Part shown: one piece after another, positions 43,989 to 55,233 of the stretch
Layout: the number at the start of each line of letters is the position of its first letter
Position numbering within the stretch: position 1 is the first letter of the stretch
Assembly (NCBI GenBank): GCA_029204045.2
Contig: CM055063.1
Span: 28,961,721-29,025,720 of the forward strand
Length of the DNA stretch: 64,000 nucleotides
Source: Tillandsia leiboldiana
Taxonomy: Eukaryota > Streptophyta > Magnoliopsida > Poales > Bromeliaceae
Direction: 5' to 3'
Position numbers and translations under genes: made by a program
The notes under the pieces: generated by a model
Databases searched by the model: none
Seen by the model: only the letters and a program-made list of their open reading frames with translations
What the model was told of the DNA's origin: nothing

Positions 43989-44761
43989 TGGCACCACGCA
44001 AGGAGACTAGGTTAACACAAGCTGAGCCATCAAAAGGCTCGACATCGAATGAGGTGTGCGAGCAAATGGTTGTGCTTATCGGCGTAGTCTAGCAACAGGT
44101 GGAGGCCTCTCGTCGTCAAGAGAAGGCTTCCTGCTGCTAGGATGAGTGGTCGAAGCACCAAGTGGAGCAACTCCAAAAGCTCCAAAATATGATTGTGTAG
44201 CAAGCTGAGGCGGCACAGGCAACATAGGAACGATCAATGACTGTTGTGAAGTCACTCCCGCGGCAACCTGATGATACACCAACCCCTCCAAGAAACAAGA
44301 GACCTTTAACTTCCTCCCCAATGCCAGCATGACCAGCAACACCAGCAACAACGGCACCAGCAGCAGCTTCAGGACCATGAATTTTTGACACATCAGAGGA
44401 TGAAGCCTTTGTGACTTCAATCTACCAAGAGCAACAAAGGCTCTCTTCTGAACAGGAACGGATTTCTCTTAAACAGGAATGGATTTCTCTTGACCTGCAG
44501 CATATCACAGCAGACCAACATGACTTAAAGAAGAAGTATTCAATGCTAACGAAGTTGGTCAAGAAAATTTTTGCTAAACTTGGATGTAGCAGCTCAGAAG
44601 AATCCGATTCAGACTACGCTTTGATAATTTTGACTTCAGTCTTTTATTCTCTTTCTCTAACAGTTTTTTTTTGCAGGTTTAACCTTTGTTTTCATTTCCA
44701 TTTTTTAACTGTCTTCCCCACATTTTATTTTGGATTTTTTTGTGACAAAAAGGATGAGTGA
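43989..44761 (+). pseudogene. Gag-like head joined to env-like tail (C2 fragment)
   Basis: Begins MAPRKETRLTQAEPSKGSTS, resembling the start of gypsy-type gag, with a stop at TAG (about 44089) and a Gln/Glu-rich continuation. From about 44225 it becomes the C1 env-like tail: MTVVKSLPRQPDDTPTPPRN, a Pro/Ala/Thr-rich linker, then YQEQQRLSSEQERI, a coiled coil with an extra repeat, and KLGCSSSEESDSD (about 44600). The normal stop is lost, so the frame runs on to 44761. It is a recombinant remnant with several stops. Confidence 0.6.
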
Positions 44762-45291
44762 GATGAGAACAATGAGATAAGATGAGAACAAACAATGAGT
44801 ACTGAACATGCCATAGGACTAACTATTCAACTGACAATTTGGGCATGTAAATATTCTAACTTCTAACAAGTTAGTATAACAAGTGACAGTATGATCTGAA
44901 CTTTTTGGTACATTGAACTGTAAACTTTGACATTATGATTTGGAACCTTGATGATATTCTGAATATGATATGCAGATTTGAATGCTTATATTTGTACATA
45001 TGTAATATCTAATGCCATTTTGAATGTATAACTCTGTGGTTGCTTATTGTTTAAATTCTTGTGTTACTAATGAATTTTTCTGTCAAGAATTTTTCTTTTG
45101 TAGAGAGTACAAGAATTGAAGACTCCTAACTGTGTTTAAATCTAAAGTTTGTATTAAGAGTTTATCTCTTGTATTACAGGTTATTTGGATCGTTCATGCG
45201 TATTTTTGTTGTGTGGTGATAGCAACAAAAATTATTTTTCTTTATTTTTGTGGATTATATGTTTTGTTACGAAACCGCCAAAGGGGGAGAT
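44762..45291 (+). other. C2 3' untranslated region
   Basis: Collinear with C1 41690-42228: an ACTAACTATTCAACTGACAA segment, the ATTTTTGTTG-N11-CAACAAAAAT hairpin (45202-45232) and the polypurine tract AAAGGGGGAGA (45280-45290). Confidence 0.8.
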
Positions 45292-46510
45292 TGTTAAGAA
45301 TTTTTGTATTGGCGTATTTCATGAAGTTGATTAAGTTTTGAAGATTGAAGATGAAAATTTGAAGATCAAAGACATCAATCTCGAGAAGAATGGATTCAAA
45401 CTATTCAGGTACGTTTAATTAAATATTTTTGGTGATTTGAATACATTCTTATAGATTAGAAATACTTGGAATATTTTCTATGGCTTAAAAATCAAAAACT
45501 GGACATTTTAAGTATTCTGGATCCGGATCAGACAGATCCAGTCCGGACCCCGAACATGGTTTGGTTCATGCGAATTTCCTGTACGGATCAACCTGCTTTC
45601 AGTCCGGACCCCGAACATTGTTTTTCTTATGTCGCATGAATCAGTCCGGATCAGACCCAATCCAACCCGGACCCCGAACTATTAATTCTTGAATTTTAAC
45701 GACAGTCCGAACCGTCGTAAATCCAGTCCGGATCAAGATGCGGGAAAATTTTGTTTTAGGCACTTTATGATTCTTATCTCTTTCCAAAGATTTCTAAACT
45801 ATAAATAGACCCTAAAGTTTGTTTTTTAGGGTAAGCCGAAAATAATCCACATATAGAGAAGAAAGAAAAACACATTCTATTTCATGTTTCTTTTTCTATA
45901 TTTATCAATTTAATTCTAGGATTTTTTAATTCTCTATCTCTTTGTAGAATCAAATTGATGAATACTTAGACGGTGTTTTTCTTATCTATCTATGATTTTA
46001 TAAGTATTCAAAATCATCACCATCAATAAACAAACAACGATTTTCGAAAGAAATACCGGCGCGTGGATTCGCGTGGCCTTGTGGATTCAAGGTGTATCGA
46101 CTTCGTGGATTCGGAGTTAGGCGTATTCGTGTGATCGACACATGCTATGTTGGTGACGACCGTGGATTCGGTTAGATTTCGTGGATTCAAAGTTGGACGC
46201 AAATCGTGTGATCGAGGCGCATTGAGCACTGCGGAGAAGATCTACTCGGAGCGTATGAAAAAGGTAGAGTCGTAGGTAGCATTATATCACCTTGTATGCG
46301 TTTTAATCTTAGTGGATTTTTTCGTATGATCGGTTCCATGATTTTTTACTCCTAGATTGGAGTTTTCCACGTAAAATCTTGCGTATTTTTTTATTTTCCG
46401 CATTGGGTTATTTTTATACAAAGATTTTTGAGTTTTATTGTTTACACCTATTCACCCCCCCTCTATGTGGTTTTTCTCCTATTTTAGATCCTTGAATCCC
46501 ATAACCCACA
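45292..46510 (+). repeat. C2 3' LTR
   Basis: 1219 bp, TGTTAAGAAT to ATAACCCACA (one base shorter tip than C1 and C3). It has the TCCGGA array (about 45520-45735, AGTCCGGAC type), TATAAATAG at 45800-45808, long hairpins at 45851-45901 and 45904-45959, and TGGATT-loop hairpins at 46059-46220. No partner 5' LTR or pol is present; C2 is a 5'-truncated remnant. Confidence 0.9.
45851..46220 (+). promoter_or_regulatory. R/U5 hairpin array in C2 LTR
   Basis: Same layout as C1 with changed stems that still pair: ATCAATTTAATTCTA with TAGAATCAAATTGAT (45904-45959, one mismatch), CGCG-TGGATT-CGCG (46060-46073), CCTTG-TGGATT-CAAGG (46077-46092), GACTTCG/CGGAGTT (46099-46118), GACCG/CGGTT (46158-46173) and GATTTCG/CAAAGTT (46175-46194, one mismatch). 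The ACGCCG hairpin is deleted here. Confidence 0.7.
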
Positions 46511-46805
46511 GAGAACACATGATCATTAGCAAGTTAGGGTTTAAGCTTGGGAGACAAATGTATTAAAACCTATTTATAGGATGTTCTTGCATAAGGTTAA
46601 GTGGTATTTGGACTTAGGAGAAAATCTAGATTAAGAGGTCAAATATGTGGCATGAAACCTAGGAGAAGAATCTAGGATAAAACGAGTGGGGCATTTAACT
46701 TAGGAAAAACCTAAGGGTGAAATGTAAAGTTTCAACACAGAGTCATCAAATTCTAAGGTTAGAGAGATATGTCGATGCATCCTTGATGATGATTAGCGAC
46801 CCTAG
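46511..46805. other. Unassigned spacer between C2 and D
   Basis: 295 bp with repeated AGGAGAAxATCTAGGATxAA-like wording and no ORF. CCTAG (46801-46805) next to D is the expected left TSD of D. It could be genuine host DNA or an old repeat. Confidence 0.5.
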
Positions 46806-49586
46806 TGTCACGCCCCGGGTGTAAACCAGAACCCGGGCTCGTCCACAGATCCGCCGTGCACACGGAATTTCCCGTGTACACGAAGCGCTGGTAACCTGCT
46901 CAGATATAAAGATATAATAAAGGAGCATAAAATAGAGCTAAACTAAAACTAATACATCTCAGACAAATGCTAGAAATAAAAGTACAACATAACTCTCATA
47001 TATATACATGTGTCTCTCCCAGCTCACGAAATAAATACAACCAGCTGGCCGAAGCCAGACCCAAAATAAAGGAAAATACAACCGTCTGAGTGTACAGGGG
47101 ATACATCAAAACTGCTAAACTCGAGATCGGGGAAGTAGCTATCTAATCAGCGATCCTCTTACCTCGATCCTGGGAAGAGGGTCCCGCAACTCCAACAGAG
47201 GACTCTGCAAAACAAAGGGGAAAAGAAAGGGGAAAACAGTGGGGGGTGAGAACTACTATAAAAACAGTAGCCTCCCCTAGTGGGTAGACCTCAAACTCAG
47301 ACATGCCCACTAGGACTACTAGAGGCGAGAATAAAACAAGGGTGGTAAGCTATAAATATGACAACTGATAAAAGCTACCACTAATATGCCTCTAAAATAA
47401 TAAGCTAAAAGAATAGCTAAATATATGCATCAGAGTATATATGCCTGCCTGGGTAACCCAATCTTGACACCGGTGAACACCGGTACTGCCTGTTATGCCT
47501 ACTAACTCACAACTCAGCTACGGGATGCAGACCGGCTCCTGACCGACACGGTCCCATCCCAAGGGCAACAGACTGGCTCCTGACCGGCACGGTCACACAT
47601 ACACACTCCGGAGTGGCACTCGAGGGGAGCGACCCACACGAGTGAAATAAGTCGCCATAAGTAACCTGATATAGTAGGACTGGATCAAGACTCTAATCAA
47701 GTGGGAAAAGCCATCCACTAAAGAAACCCGATCCCCTCTCCCCCAATCTGATGCATTAGTAACAGCCCGGTCAACCGCCCAAAATCCGCGGTTGCCGCAA
47801 ATACCCTGTCCTCAAGCCTACCTGTCCCAAATCCCCAATAACTGACTACACTATCCCAGCCCCTGCTCTAACCTAAGCATAATATCCCCTATATCTAGAT
47901 AACTGGAGAAAAATAGAAAATATGGTTTCTCCTAAGTCAGTTCCAGCATGATAGTGTAGCAGAAAAAGGTGGCCTAACTAGGTGACCATACAAGCATGCA
48001 AAGTCCTTTACTTAACACAATAATTTCGGGTATTCCAATTCTTACAAGAATTAAAGTATACAATTGATTGAATATCTGATATGCTAATATGCCACAAGCT
48101 AGTCTATACACATGCATAAGCCTTCCAACATACATGAAACATGATCTGGTTTTAGTATACTATTACCAAAAGGTTTAAACAACTTATCTTTTGCAAGAAA
48201 CAATAATTCACTAATATCTAGTCCTCTAAGGATGCAAGTGCTAACAACAAACCAATAATTCCATACAAGCATGCTAGGTTCATCTCACTGATACAACTAT
48301 CGATCCTGATATAATAACATCTCTAGTATGCCTAGTGGGTAATCGAAAGTAGGAGGTGACAAGGGTACCCACCTCGAGCGCTAAATCCCTGTCCAAAAGT
48401 GAAGTCCACGCTCGGTCCAAACAATCACCACAACACTGTTCACAATATACCCCAAAAGAACATACACAATTAACATACAATATTCCAACATAAACTGTCC
48501 AAAACACAAATAGTCCACTGTTCTGTCTTTTTCACCTGCAAGATCTGCTCGAAAAATTCCAAGAAAAATACTATCACGATCCTCGCGACGAACCGGTCGA
48601 AACGACTACCTGCACGCTCAAATCCAAGTTTCCTAAGCTGAGATACAAATTCTGCAAGGGAACCACCCCAAAATATACTGTACAGGAATTCAGTGTCAAA
48701 GAACTCGGGAAAAGAAAGATTTTCACCTTCGGTAAATATTCAGAAAATTCCCAGAAAATTTGAGGGTGTTCCTTGCGCTATGGAGATGAAAAACGCCTAT
48801 TGGCACGCCTCGATCCGACGCCTGTGCGCGAAGATATCGCCAAAACACCCGAGTGATGTCCAAAACTCCGCAAAGAAAAATGGGTCACAAGGAAGCTCGG
48901 GAAAAACCAAGATCAACACGAAAAAAGAGGAAGCTCAAAACACAGAAGTTGGAGCCCTACCTGTCGTGAGTCCAATGGCGCGAGAATCGCCTAAATCGGA
49001 GGTCGGGGTAAGCCGGGGGAGTCCTCTCACTGAGAATGGACGAAACGGGTCGCCGGTGAACGAACGTCGTGCCGCGCCGTAAAAATGAGAACCTTGGGAT
49101 GCGTGCCCCTAAAAATCCCAAGGATCCACCAAAGTACAAAGCACTGTGTGAGGGAGAAGTCTCCTTAAGCACCCTCTGTAAAAAGAAGCCCAGAAAAAGA
49201 GTTATAGGGCCTCAAAGTTGCTATTTATAGGCCCAACCCGCAGCCCACAAAATATCGGATTCGGGCGCTCCAATCCGGGCGCCCGAATCCAAAAGGTCGG
49301 ATTTCTCCCGTCCGACCGAGCGCCCGGAAATCCCTACGCCCGCCACGTGTCCCCAAACAGCGGACAGCGTGAACGGGCGAGTGGGAATCGGCCGCGTGTC
49401 CACTCCCGGTCAGCGGGGGTAGGTACGGCCCGCCAATGGCGGGCCGACACGTGGCCCGCACTCGAGTGCTGTCGACAGCGCCGCCTGGCGTCTCTGCACG
49501 AACGTGCCCCGAGGCGCCCCTCCGTGCTCCCGTGGACCGCACCTTCGTGAGCCAGCCAATGCCAGGCTGCCACGTGTCATGCACCC

Positions 49587-50236
49587 TGTTACGGCATTTT
49601 GGTATTGGCATATTTCGTGAGTCAAGTCAGTGAGTTGAGTCGGAGTCTTAAAGGGATCAAATTGTCAATCAGCAATCAAAGACTTAGAGAAGATTCAACA
49701 AGAGCTCAAGTTGACACTCAGTGTCTTGAGTCTTGAAGATTGAAGTTGAAGAATTGTGGATCAGTTACATCAATCTCAAGAAGAAAGTATTCAAAAGGAT
49801 CAGGTATGGTTAACTAAATAATTTTGGTGATCCGAATACTTTCTTATAGTATAGAAACACTTGGAAGATTTTTTAATTTCATAATAATCAAAAACTGGTG
49901 TTCGGACATGTTCAGGATCCGGATCAGGGCCAACGATCCGGATCCCGAAGGTTGTTGCTTCATACAAGACTTCGATCCGGATCCATGCAATTTCCGATCC
50001 GGATCCCGAATGTTAAGTTTTCTGATTTGTATGAACGATCCGGATCGGGCAATGCGATCCGGATCCCGAACCATGGTATTTCTGGAATCGTCAATCTCGT
50101 TACGACGATCCGGATCGCAGTAAATCCGATCCGGATCGCCGTCCTGAAAATTTCCAGATAAGGTATGTTTTTGATTCTTATCTCTTTCCAAAGGTTTCTA
50201 AACTATAAATAGACGTTTAGGGTTTCTCAAAAACGT
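49587..50236 (+). repeat. C3 5' LTR, 3'-truncated
   Basis: Matches about the first half of the C3 3' LTR: TGTTACGGCATTTTGG start, GATCCGGATC array (49913-50145), TATAAATAG at 50204-50212. It stops 25-30 bases after the TATA, just where the transcript would start, and joins pol at GGAAGTCTAC (50237). Confidence 0.9.
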
Positions 50237-50881
50237 GGAAGTCTACTTTACCTCACGGCTAGTCGCCCGGATATATCCTTTAGTGTTGGGATTTGCGCGA
50301 GATATCAATCAGCACCAAAGGAAGTTCACCTGAAAGCGGTGAAACGGATCATCCGGTACATCAAAGGATCAATTAATTTCGGAATTTGGTATCCTATGGG
50401 AACAAGTCTGGACATTGTTGGATACTCAGATGCCGATTGGGCAGGATCAGTGGATGATCGGAAAAGCACGAGTGGTGCATGCTTCTATCTTGGCCATTGC
50501 CTTGTTGCATGGCACAGTAAAAAGCAGAATTGCATAGCACTCTCGACTGCCGAAGCGGAATACATTTCAGCTGGAAGTTGCTCAACTCAACTCATTTGGA
50601 TGAAAAGCGTATTGAGTGACTTCCGCATTTCAGCATCTTCGGTAACAATTCTTTGTGACAACACAAGTGCAATTAACATTTCTAAAAACCCTGTGTTGCA
50701 CTCTAGAACAAAACATATTGAACTCAGATATCATTTTCTTAGAGAGCTAGTTGAATCAAATACTCTTCAACTTTCATATATTTCAACTGAAGATCAATTA
50801 GCTGACTTTTTAACAAAACCTTTGGATCAAAAACGTTTTATTCATTTGCGAAAAGCAATTGGTATGCTTTCTTTGAAATAA
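50237..50881 (+). pseudogene. pol: C3 pol fragment: RNase H
   Basis: An uninterrupted frame of 214 codons plus stop: GSLLYLTASRPDISFSVGIC, then YSDADWAGSVDDRKSTSG, STAEAEYISAGSCSTQLIW, LCDNTSAINISKNP, HIELRYHFLREL and QLADFLTKPLD. It lacks the stops found in the C1 copy. There is no RT, so it is only the C-terminal domain, and its start codon would have to come from the deletion joint. Confidence 0.88.
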
Positions 50882-51247
50882 ACTTCTTTTTGAAACCTTT
50901 GCTTAAAATAGGTTTTGTATTTGTTTTGTTCTATTCAATATCTATGTTTATACATAGGATAGTAATTGAGCATAGATCTTAATTGACTTTAATTGCATCT
51001 GTTCACACATTTAGAAATTTATTATGCTTTTGCCATCATAATATTTCTTTGTTGCAATGATCGTTTATGTTAATTAAATCATCTTCTAAAGTGATCAAAG
51101 TCAATTTCTCTCTCAATGATCTCTTGGTATAGTCATTATCTTATTTGACTGTTTAGTCGAGTATGAAATCGAGATCAATTTTTGGTTGAATACTTTATAT
51201 CTTAAATAATTGATAGCCAATTGAGGGGGAGTCAAAGATAATGTAAA

Positions 51248-51400
51248 ATGCTCAAAAGATGTGGAAAGAGTTACATCCCAATGAGGAGTGTGAAAACTAC
51301 CACCACATGGAGGAAAGAGCTACCACCTCGGTCGTCCGAGTATTGTGTGCAGCTACCACATGTATACCAAGCATGGTTGTTCAAATTTTTGATTAAGTAA
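51248..51400 (+). CDS. Conserved block with two overlapping small ORFs (C3)
   Basis: Frame A, ATG 51248, 50 codons, MLKRCGKSYIPMRSVKTTTT start, ends at 51400. Frame B, ATG 51259, 45 codons, MWKELHPNEECENYHHMEER start, ends at 51396. Identical to C1 over about 131 bp apart from one C/T change (GAGTACTG versus GAGTATTG). Preceded by the polypurine motif CCAATTGAGGGGGAG (about 51219-51233). Function unknown; RNA or DNA element is possible. Confidence 0.45.
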   Translation: MLKRCGKSYIPMRSVKTTTTWRKELPPRSSEYCVQLPHVYQAWLFKFLIK

Positions 51401-51818
51401 AATGCATGTTGAAATACTTGACTCTGTCAAATTTCAAGGTTGGTATAAGGTGGGATTTTAAAGAAAGATGCTCAAAGAGCCACTCTCTTCAACAGATTGT
51501 CTAGAAATATTATCTACCATATTTGGGATTTCAAACATCTATTGATCTTTGTATTTCATTTTCTTTACCGAATTGATTATTTGATAAAGGCATTACTCAT
51601 AAGATCAAGTTAGATGTAATTGAAGGTGTTCAACTTTAAGGGATTTAATTCTTGTAAATTTTCGTTTCATTTTTGGATATTACTGATAGATTTGGCATAA
51701 TCTAATTCTTGTTGTGTGAAACGATGCTTTTTGTTTAAAGTTGATACACCTTTGTGCTTACAATCTTTTTCTGGTTTTTCTTGAATTTCTCTGAAATTTT
51801 TCTAAAGAAAAAGTTGGG

Positions 51819-51991
51819 GCCGATCCGGATCGGGCAAGGTGATCCGGATCCCGAACGCAGGTTTTCTCCTGCGGGCTGACGATCCGGATTGGACCTGCCG
51901 ATCCGGATCCCGAACGCAGTTTTTTCACTGCTGGTAGCCGATCCGGATCGCAAGCTCGGGAGGATCCGGATCGCGGCTAGGTTTTTATAAA
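51819..51991 (+). promoter_or_regulatory. Putative internal promoter of the C3 env-like unit
   Basis: Five perfect GATCCGGATC palindromes and one variant, two of them followed by CCGAACGCAG, in 51819-51974, then TTTTTATAAAG (TATA 51986-51991). The C3 LTR array uses the same GATCCGGATC box and CCCGAAC tail. Confidence 0.55.
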
Positions 51992-52107
51992 GAACAAAAG
52001 GGTTTTGATTTCTTTTACTCCAATCTTTTGTTCAGAAGTTTCCAGAGCGCTTCTCTCTAGATTTCATCCTCCTTGGAAGCTTTCTAACTCAAGTTCTTCA
52101 GTTCCAA

Positions 52108-52487
52108 GTAAGTTTTATTGATCAAAATCTCGGTTTTTCACCGTTTTTCTCTTTTCCTCCTCAAACGTACGAAATTCTTGGATCGATTTTGTTTGTGGAT
52201 GGTTTTTGATCAAATTTCTTTTGAAATAAGAACTCTGGGTTGTTTAGTTTTGATTATATGCTAGGTTTTCTCCTGATTAACGGATTTTTAGGCTTCGATT
52301 TCTAAAATTTCGGTTTTAGGGCATATAATAAGGATTTTCGAAATTCATGCAATTGATCTATTTTTAGAAGTCCTTTTGCAAAACTAATTTGATTCTTAGT
52401 CTCTCTACATGATTATGATTGTTTGGGTACAATTTTTCCAATTTTTGAAAACTAAGAATTTTTGTGTTCTTGAGTTGGTTTTCACAG
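52108..52487 (+). other. Candidate intron in the leader of the C3 env-like unit
   Basis: AA|GTAAGT donor at 52108 and GGTTTTCACAG acceptor at 52487, 380 bp. Position, length and both splice sites match the C1 candidate although the flanks have diverged. Confidence 0.5.
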
Positions 52488-52553
52488 GACACCTTCTTAA
52501 CTCAAGCACTTTGATCATTGTCACTCTCTTGGTTAATCCTGTTACTAGTCACA

Positions 52554-53117
52554 ATGGTGCACAAGAGTACATCTGAAAAAGAGGAACCAGATATTTCAAC
52601 AGGAGATAAGACAACCGAAGGCAGGGAGGACAGCTCAGAGTACGATACTGAAGAATGGGATGAATTCTTCAAAGATGTTCAACAGAAGATTGATGAGCAA
52701 AACAGGAAATTTGTCAAAGGCAAAAGGCTTATGAAATCTGCATCAACAACTAAGCAATATAGAAGACGAAAGAATGTCCTAAGAAGTGAAAGTTTTCATA
52801 GTAGGCCTCTTACTAGAGCTCGCTCACTCTCTGGGGTTCTACAAACTGAATCTCCATGGGTTACGGGATTGGATGCACCATCTGCTTCTAGACAGCATCC
52901 ATCACACTCGAAAAGACAGGATACAGACACTGCTGTATTGGAATCGCTTCGCCAGGAACAACAAAGACTCTCGGCTGCACAAGAGAGGACATCGAAAGAA
53001 CTTCAGCAGATTTCCTCTGATCACAAGAAGATCAAGAAGAAGTGTTCAACTATTTCGACATTGCTTAAAGGGATTTTGAGCAAGCTGAGTTGTACCAGCT
53101 CAGACTCCTCCGACTGA
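52554..53117 (+). CDS. C3 env-like ORF, short form
   Basis: ATG at 52554 (ACAATGGTGCA) opens 187 codons without interruption. It keeps the N-terminal MVH...acidic stretch (EEWDEFFKDV, compare DWDELLEEG in C1) and the C-terminal coiled coil LRQEQQRLSAAQERTSKELQ with tail KLSCTSSDSSD, but the middle domain of the C1 protein is absent and replaced by a basic Ser/Arg-rich stretch. Upstream codons in frame are hydrophobic (LSWLILLLVT) but lack an ATG. No catalytic motif; a structural or RNA-binding role is a guess. Confidence 0.55.
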   Translation: MVHKSTSEKEEPDISTGDKTTEGREDSSEYDTEEWDEFFKDVQQKIDEQNRKFVKGKRLMKSASTTKQYRRRKNVLRSESFHSRPLTRARSLSGVLQTESPWVTGLDAPSASRQHPSHSKRQDTDTAVLESLRQEQQRLSAAQERTSKELQQISSDHKKIKKKCSTISTLLKGILSKLSCTSSDSSD

Positions 53118-53896
53118 ACTGCACCTTCCTTTCCTTTTGTGCAGGATTACGATTTTAGGATTTAGTTTTATACTTACGTTAGCTTAGTTCTCAGGTTTTA
53201 CATTTTATTGGAACTTTTTACTCTCCTCACATTTCGTAGTCTTAACTACATTTTGGCTTTGTTTTGTGACAAAAAGGGGGAGAGAGTTAGAGAGAACTTT
53301 GAACAATGTTGACTGGATGAATATCAAGGTAAGTATTACTCCAACTTCCATTCTCAACTTGAGGTTTTTCAGCTGTATGAATGCATGCCTCGACTAACTA
53401 TTCGACTAACTATTTGGGCATGTAATATAACTAACAAGTTGATGTTCACTAACAAGTTTGTGACACTTGGTTTTTGATTGCATAGAAGATATGTTGGTTC
53501 TTAACTCTGATCAATTACATATCTATATATGTATTAGTTTGTCACAAACATGTTCATGACATTTGGTTTTTACGTGCAAAGAAGATATGTTGGTGTTTTT
53601 TAACTATGATCAGTTTACATATCTGAATATAAATGTCATGGTAAGTATAAATGAGTTTAAACTTCATCTCTGTTTGTGGTTTTTGAATGATACAAAATTC
53701 TTGAGGTATCTAACGATTTCTTTTTGCAGAGAGTACAGATGTCTAAGTCTAGAGTCTGTTTTAGGAGTTTAACTCATGTATTGTATTTTGGATCTCCATT
53801 GTAAATTTTTGTTGTATGGTGATAGCAACAAAAATATCTTTTTGAATTTTCTTTAGTGGATCTGTGTTTTGTCACGAAACCGCCAAAGGGGGAGAT
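53118..53896 (+). other. C3 3' untranslated region
   Basis: GACAAAAAGGGGGAGAGAG polypurine motif near 53268, two GACTAACTATTY units (53392-53415), a direct duplication of about 75 bp (TGACA-TTGGTTTTT to ACATATCT; about 53459-53525 and 53548-53625), the ATTTTTGTTG-N11-CAACAAAAAT hairpin (53805-53835) and polypurine tract AAAGGGGGAGA (53885-53895). Confidence 0.8.
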
Positions 53897-55233
53897 TGTT
53901 ACGGAATTTGAGTTGGCGTAGTTTCGTGAAAGTTTCAAGTCCTGAAGATTGAAGGTGAAGAAAGTTGGATCATTTAACTCAATCTCAAGAAAGAAGAATT
54001 CAAAAGGATCAGGTATGTTTAACTAAAGAATTTGTGTGATCCGAATACTTCTTGTAGTGTAGAAACACTTGGAAGAATCTTTCATTGAATAAAAATCAAA
54101 AACTGGACTTGGGACATGTTCAGGATCCGGATCAGGCTGTTCGATCCGGATCCCGAAGGTGGTTCGTTCATACATCGTCGCAATCCGGATCGTAGTCTCT
54201 TGATCCGGATCCCGAACGTTGAGTTTACCATCTACCTTGAACGATCCGGATCTTGCTTCGCAATCCGGATCCCGAACGTTGATGTTTGGTGAACTGTATG
54301 AACGATCCGGATCGTAGTCACATGATCCGGATCCCGAACCTTCGTTTTTCTGGATTTGGCTGTTTCGTTATGACGATCCGGATCTCAGTTATCACGATCC
54401 GGATCGCCGTCCGTAAAATTCCAGAAATGGCAGGTTTTTGATCCTTATCTCCTTCCTAGGGTTTCTAACCTATAAATAGACCCTATGTCTTTCTTTCTAG
54501 GGTTAATCCACATAGCCGTCATTTTCATATATCATCTTATACGGCTATAGATTCACATATAGAGAAGAAAGGAAATCATTAGAGAATACTCTATGTTTCT
54601 TCATCTATATTGATTAGTTTGATTCTAGGTTTTCATACTCACATCTTGAGTTGAATCAAACTAATGAATACTTAGATGGTATTTCCGATCTATCTTTGAT
54701 CTAAGTATTCGGCGGATCATCACCACCCAAAAAACAACGATTACCCCAAAATCGGCGCGTGGATTCGCGTGTCCTTGTGGATTCAAGGTTCATTCGCTCT
54801 CGTGGATTCGGAGCGAGGCACGTTCGTGGATTCGAAGGGTGCTATTGGGTGAAGACCGTGGATTCGGTCGGACGTCGTGGATTCGACGTTGGACGCCGTG
54901 GATTCGGCGTTGGGCGCAGATCGTGGATTCGAGAAGCGTCTGGAGCGAGCGGAGAAGATCCTCTAGGAGCGTATGGAAAAGGTTGAGTCGTAAGTGTGTA
55001 CGGTAAATCACCTTGTACGTGTTTTAATTCTAGTGGATTTCTGCCGTGTTATCGGTCCCGTGGTTTTTTACTCCGGTGATGGAGTTTTCCACGTAAAAAT
55101 CTTGCGAGTTATTTTCATTTCCGCATTGGGTTTTTTATCGCAACGATTTTTGAGTGTTTATACGTTTACACCTATTCACCCCCCTCTAGGTGTTTCTTCC
55201 CCTATTTAGATCCGTATTATATACGACCCAACA
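53897..55233 (+). repeat. C3 3' LTR
   Basis: 1337 bp, TGTTACGGAA to CGACCCAACA, followed by TSD CACCC. GATCCGGATC array (about 54121-54410), TATAAATAG at 54471-54479, long hairpins (54557-54610, 54613-54665, 54666-54710) and TGGATT-loop hairpins (54755-54935). Confidence 0.93.
54557..54935 (+). promoter_or_regulatory. R/U5 hairpin array in C3 LTR
   Basis: ATTAGTTTGATTC with its exact complement (54613-54665; the C1 arm has ATTAATTTG, so both sides changed), GAATACTTAGAT with ATCTAAGTATTC (54666-54710), then loop-TGGATT hairpins CGCG/CGCG (54756-54769), CCTTG/CAAGG (54773-54788), TCGCTCtCG/CGGAGCGA (54794-54816), GCACgTTCG/CGAAggGTGC (54818-54842), GACCG/CGGTC (54854-54869), ACGTCG/CGACGT (54872-54889), ACGCCG/CGGCGT (54893-54910), TCG/CGA (54921-54932). 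Confidence 0.75.

Larger units (their letters stand above)
49587..55233 (+). mobile_element. C3: Sirevirus-like copia element with a large internal deletion
   Basis: Flanked by TSD CACCC (49582-49586 and 55234-55238) in the D LTR. Order: truncated 5' LTR (49587-50236), end of pol (50237-50881), spacer with the conserved small-ORF block, env-like unit, 3' untranslated region, 3' LTR (53897-55233). The deletion removes the rest of the 5' LTR, PBS, gag, protease, integrase and RT. The deleted copy retains intact RNase H, small ORFs and env-like ORF. Confidence 0.93.

Noticed and set aside
46511..46805. Host gene exon between C2 and D
   Set aside because: No ORF longer than a few codons, no splice pattern and repetitive wording; left as unassigned spacer.
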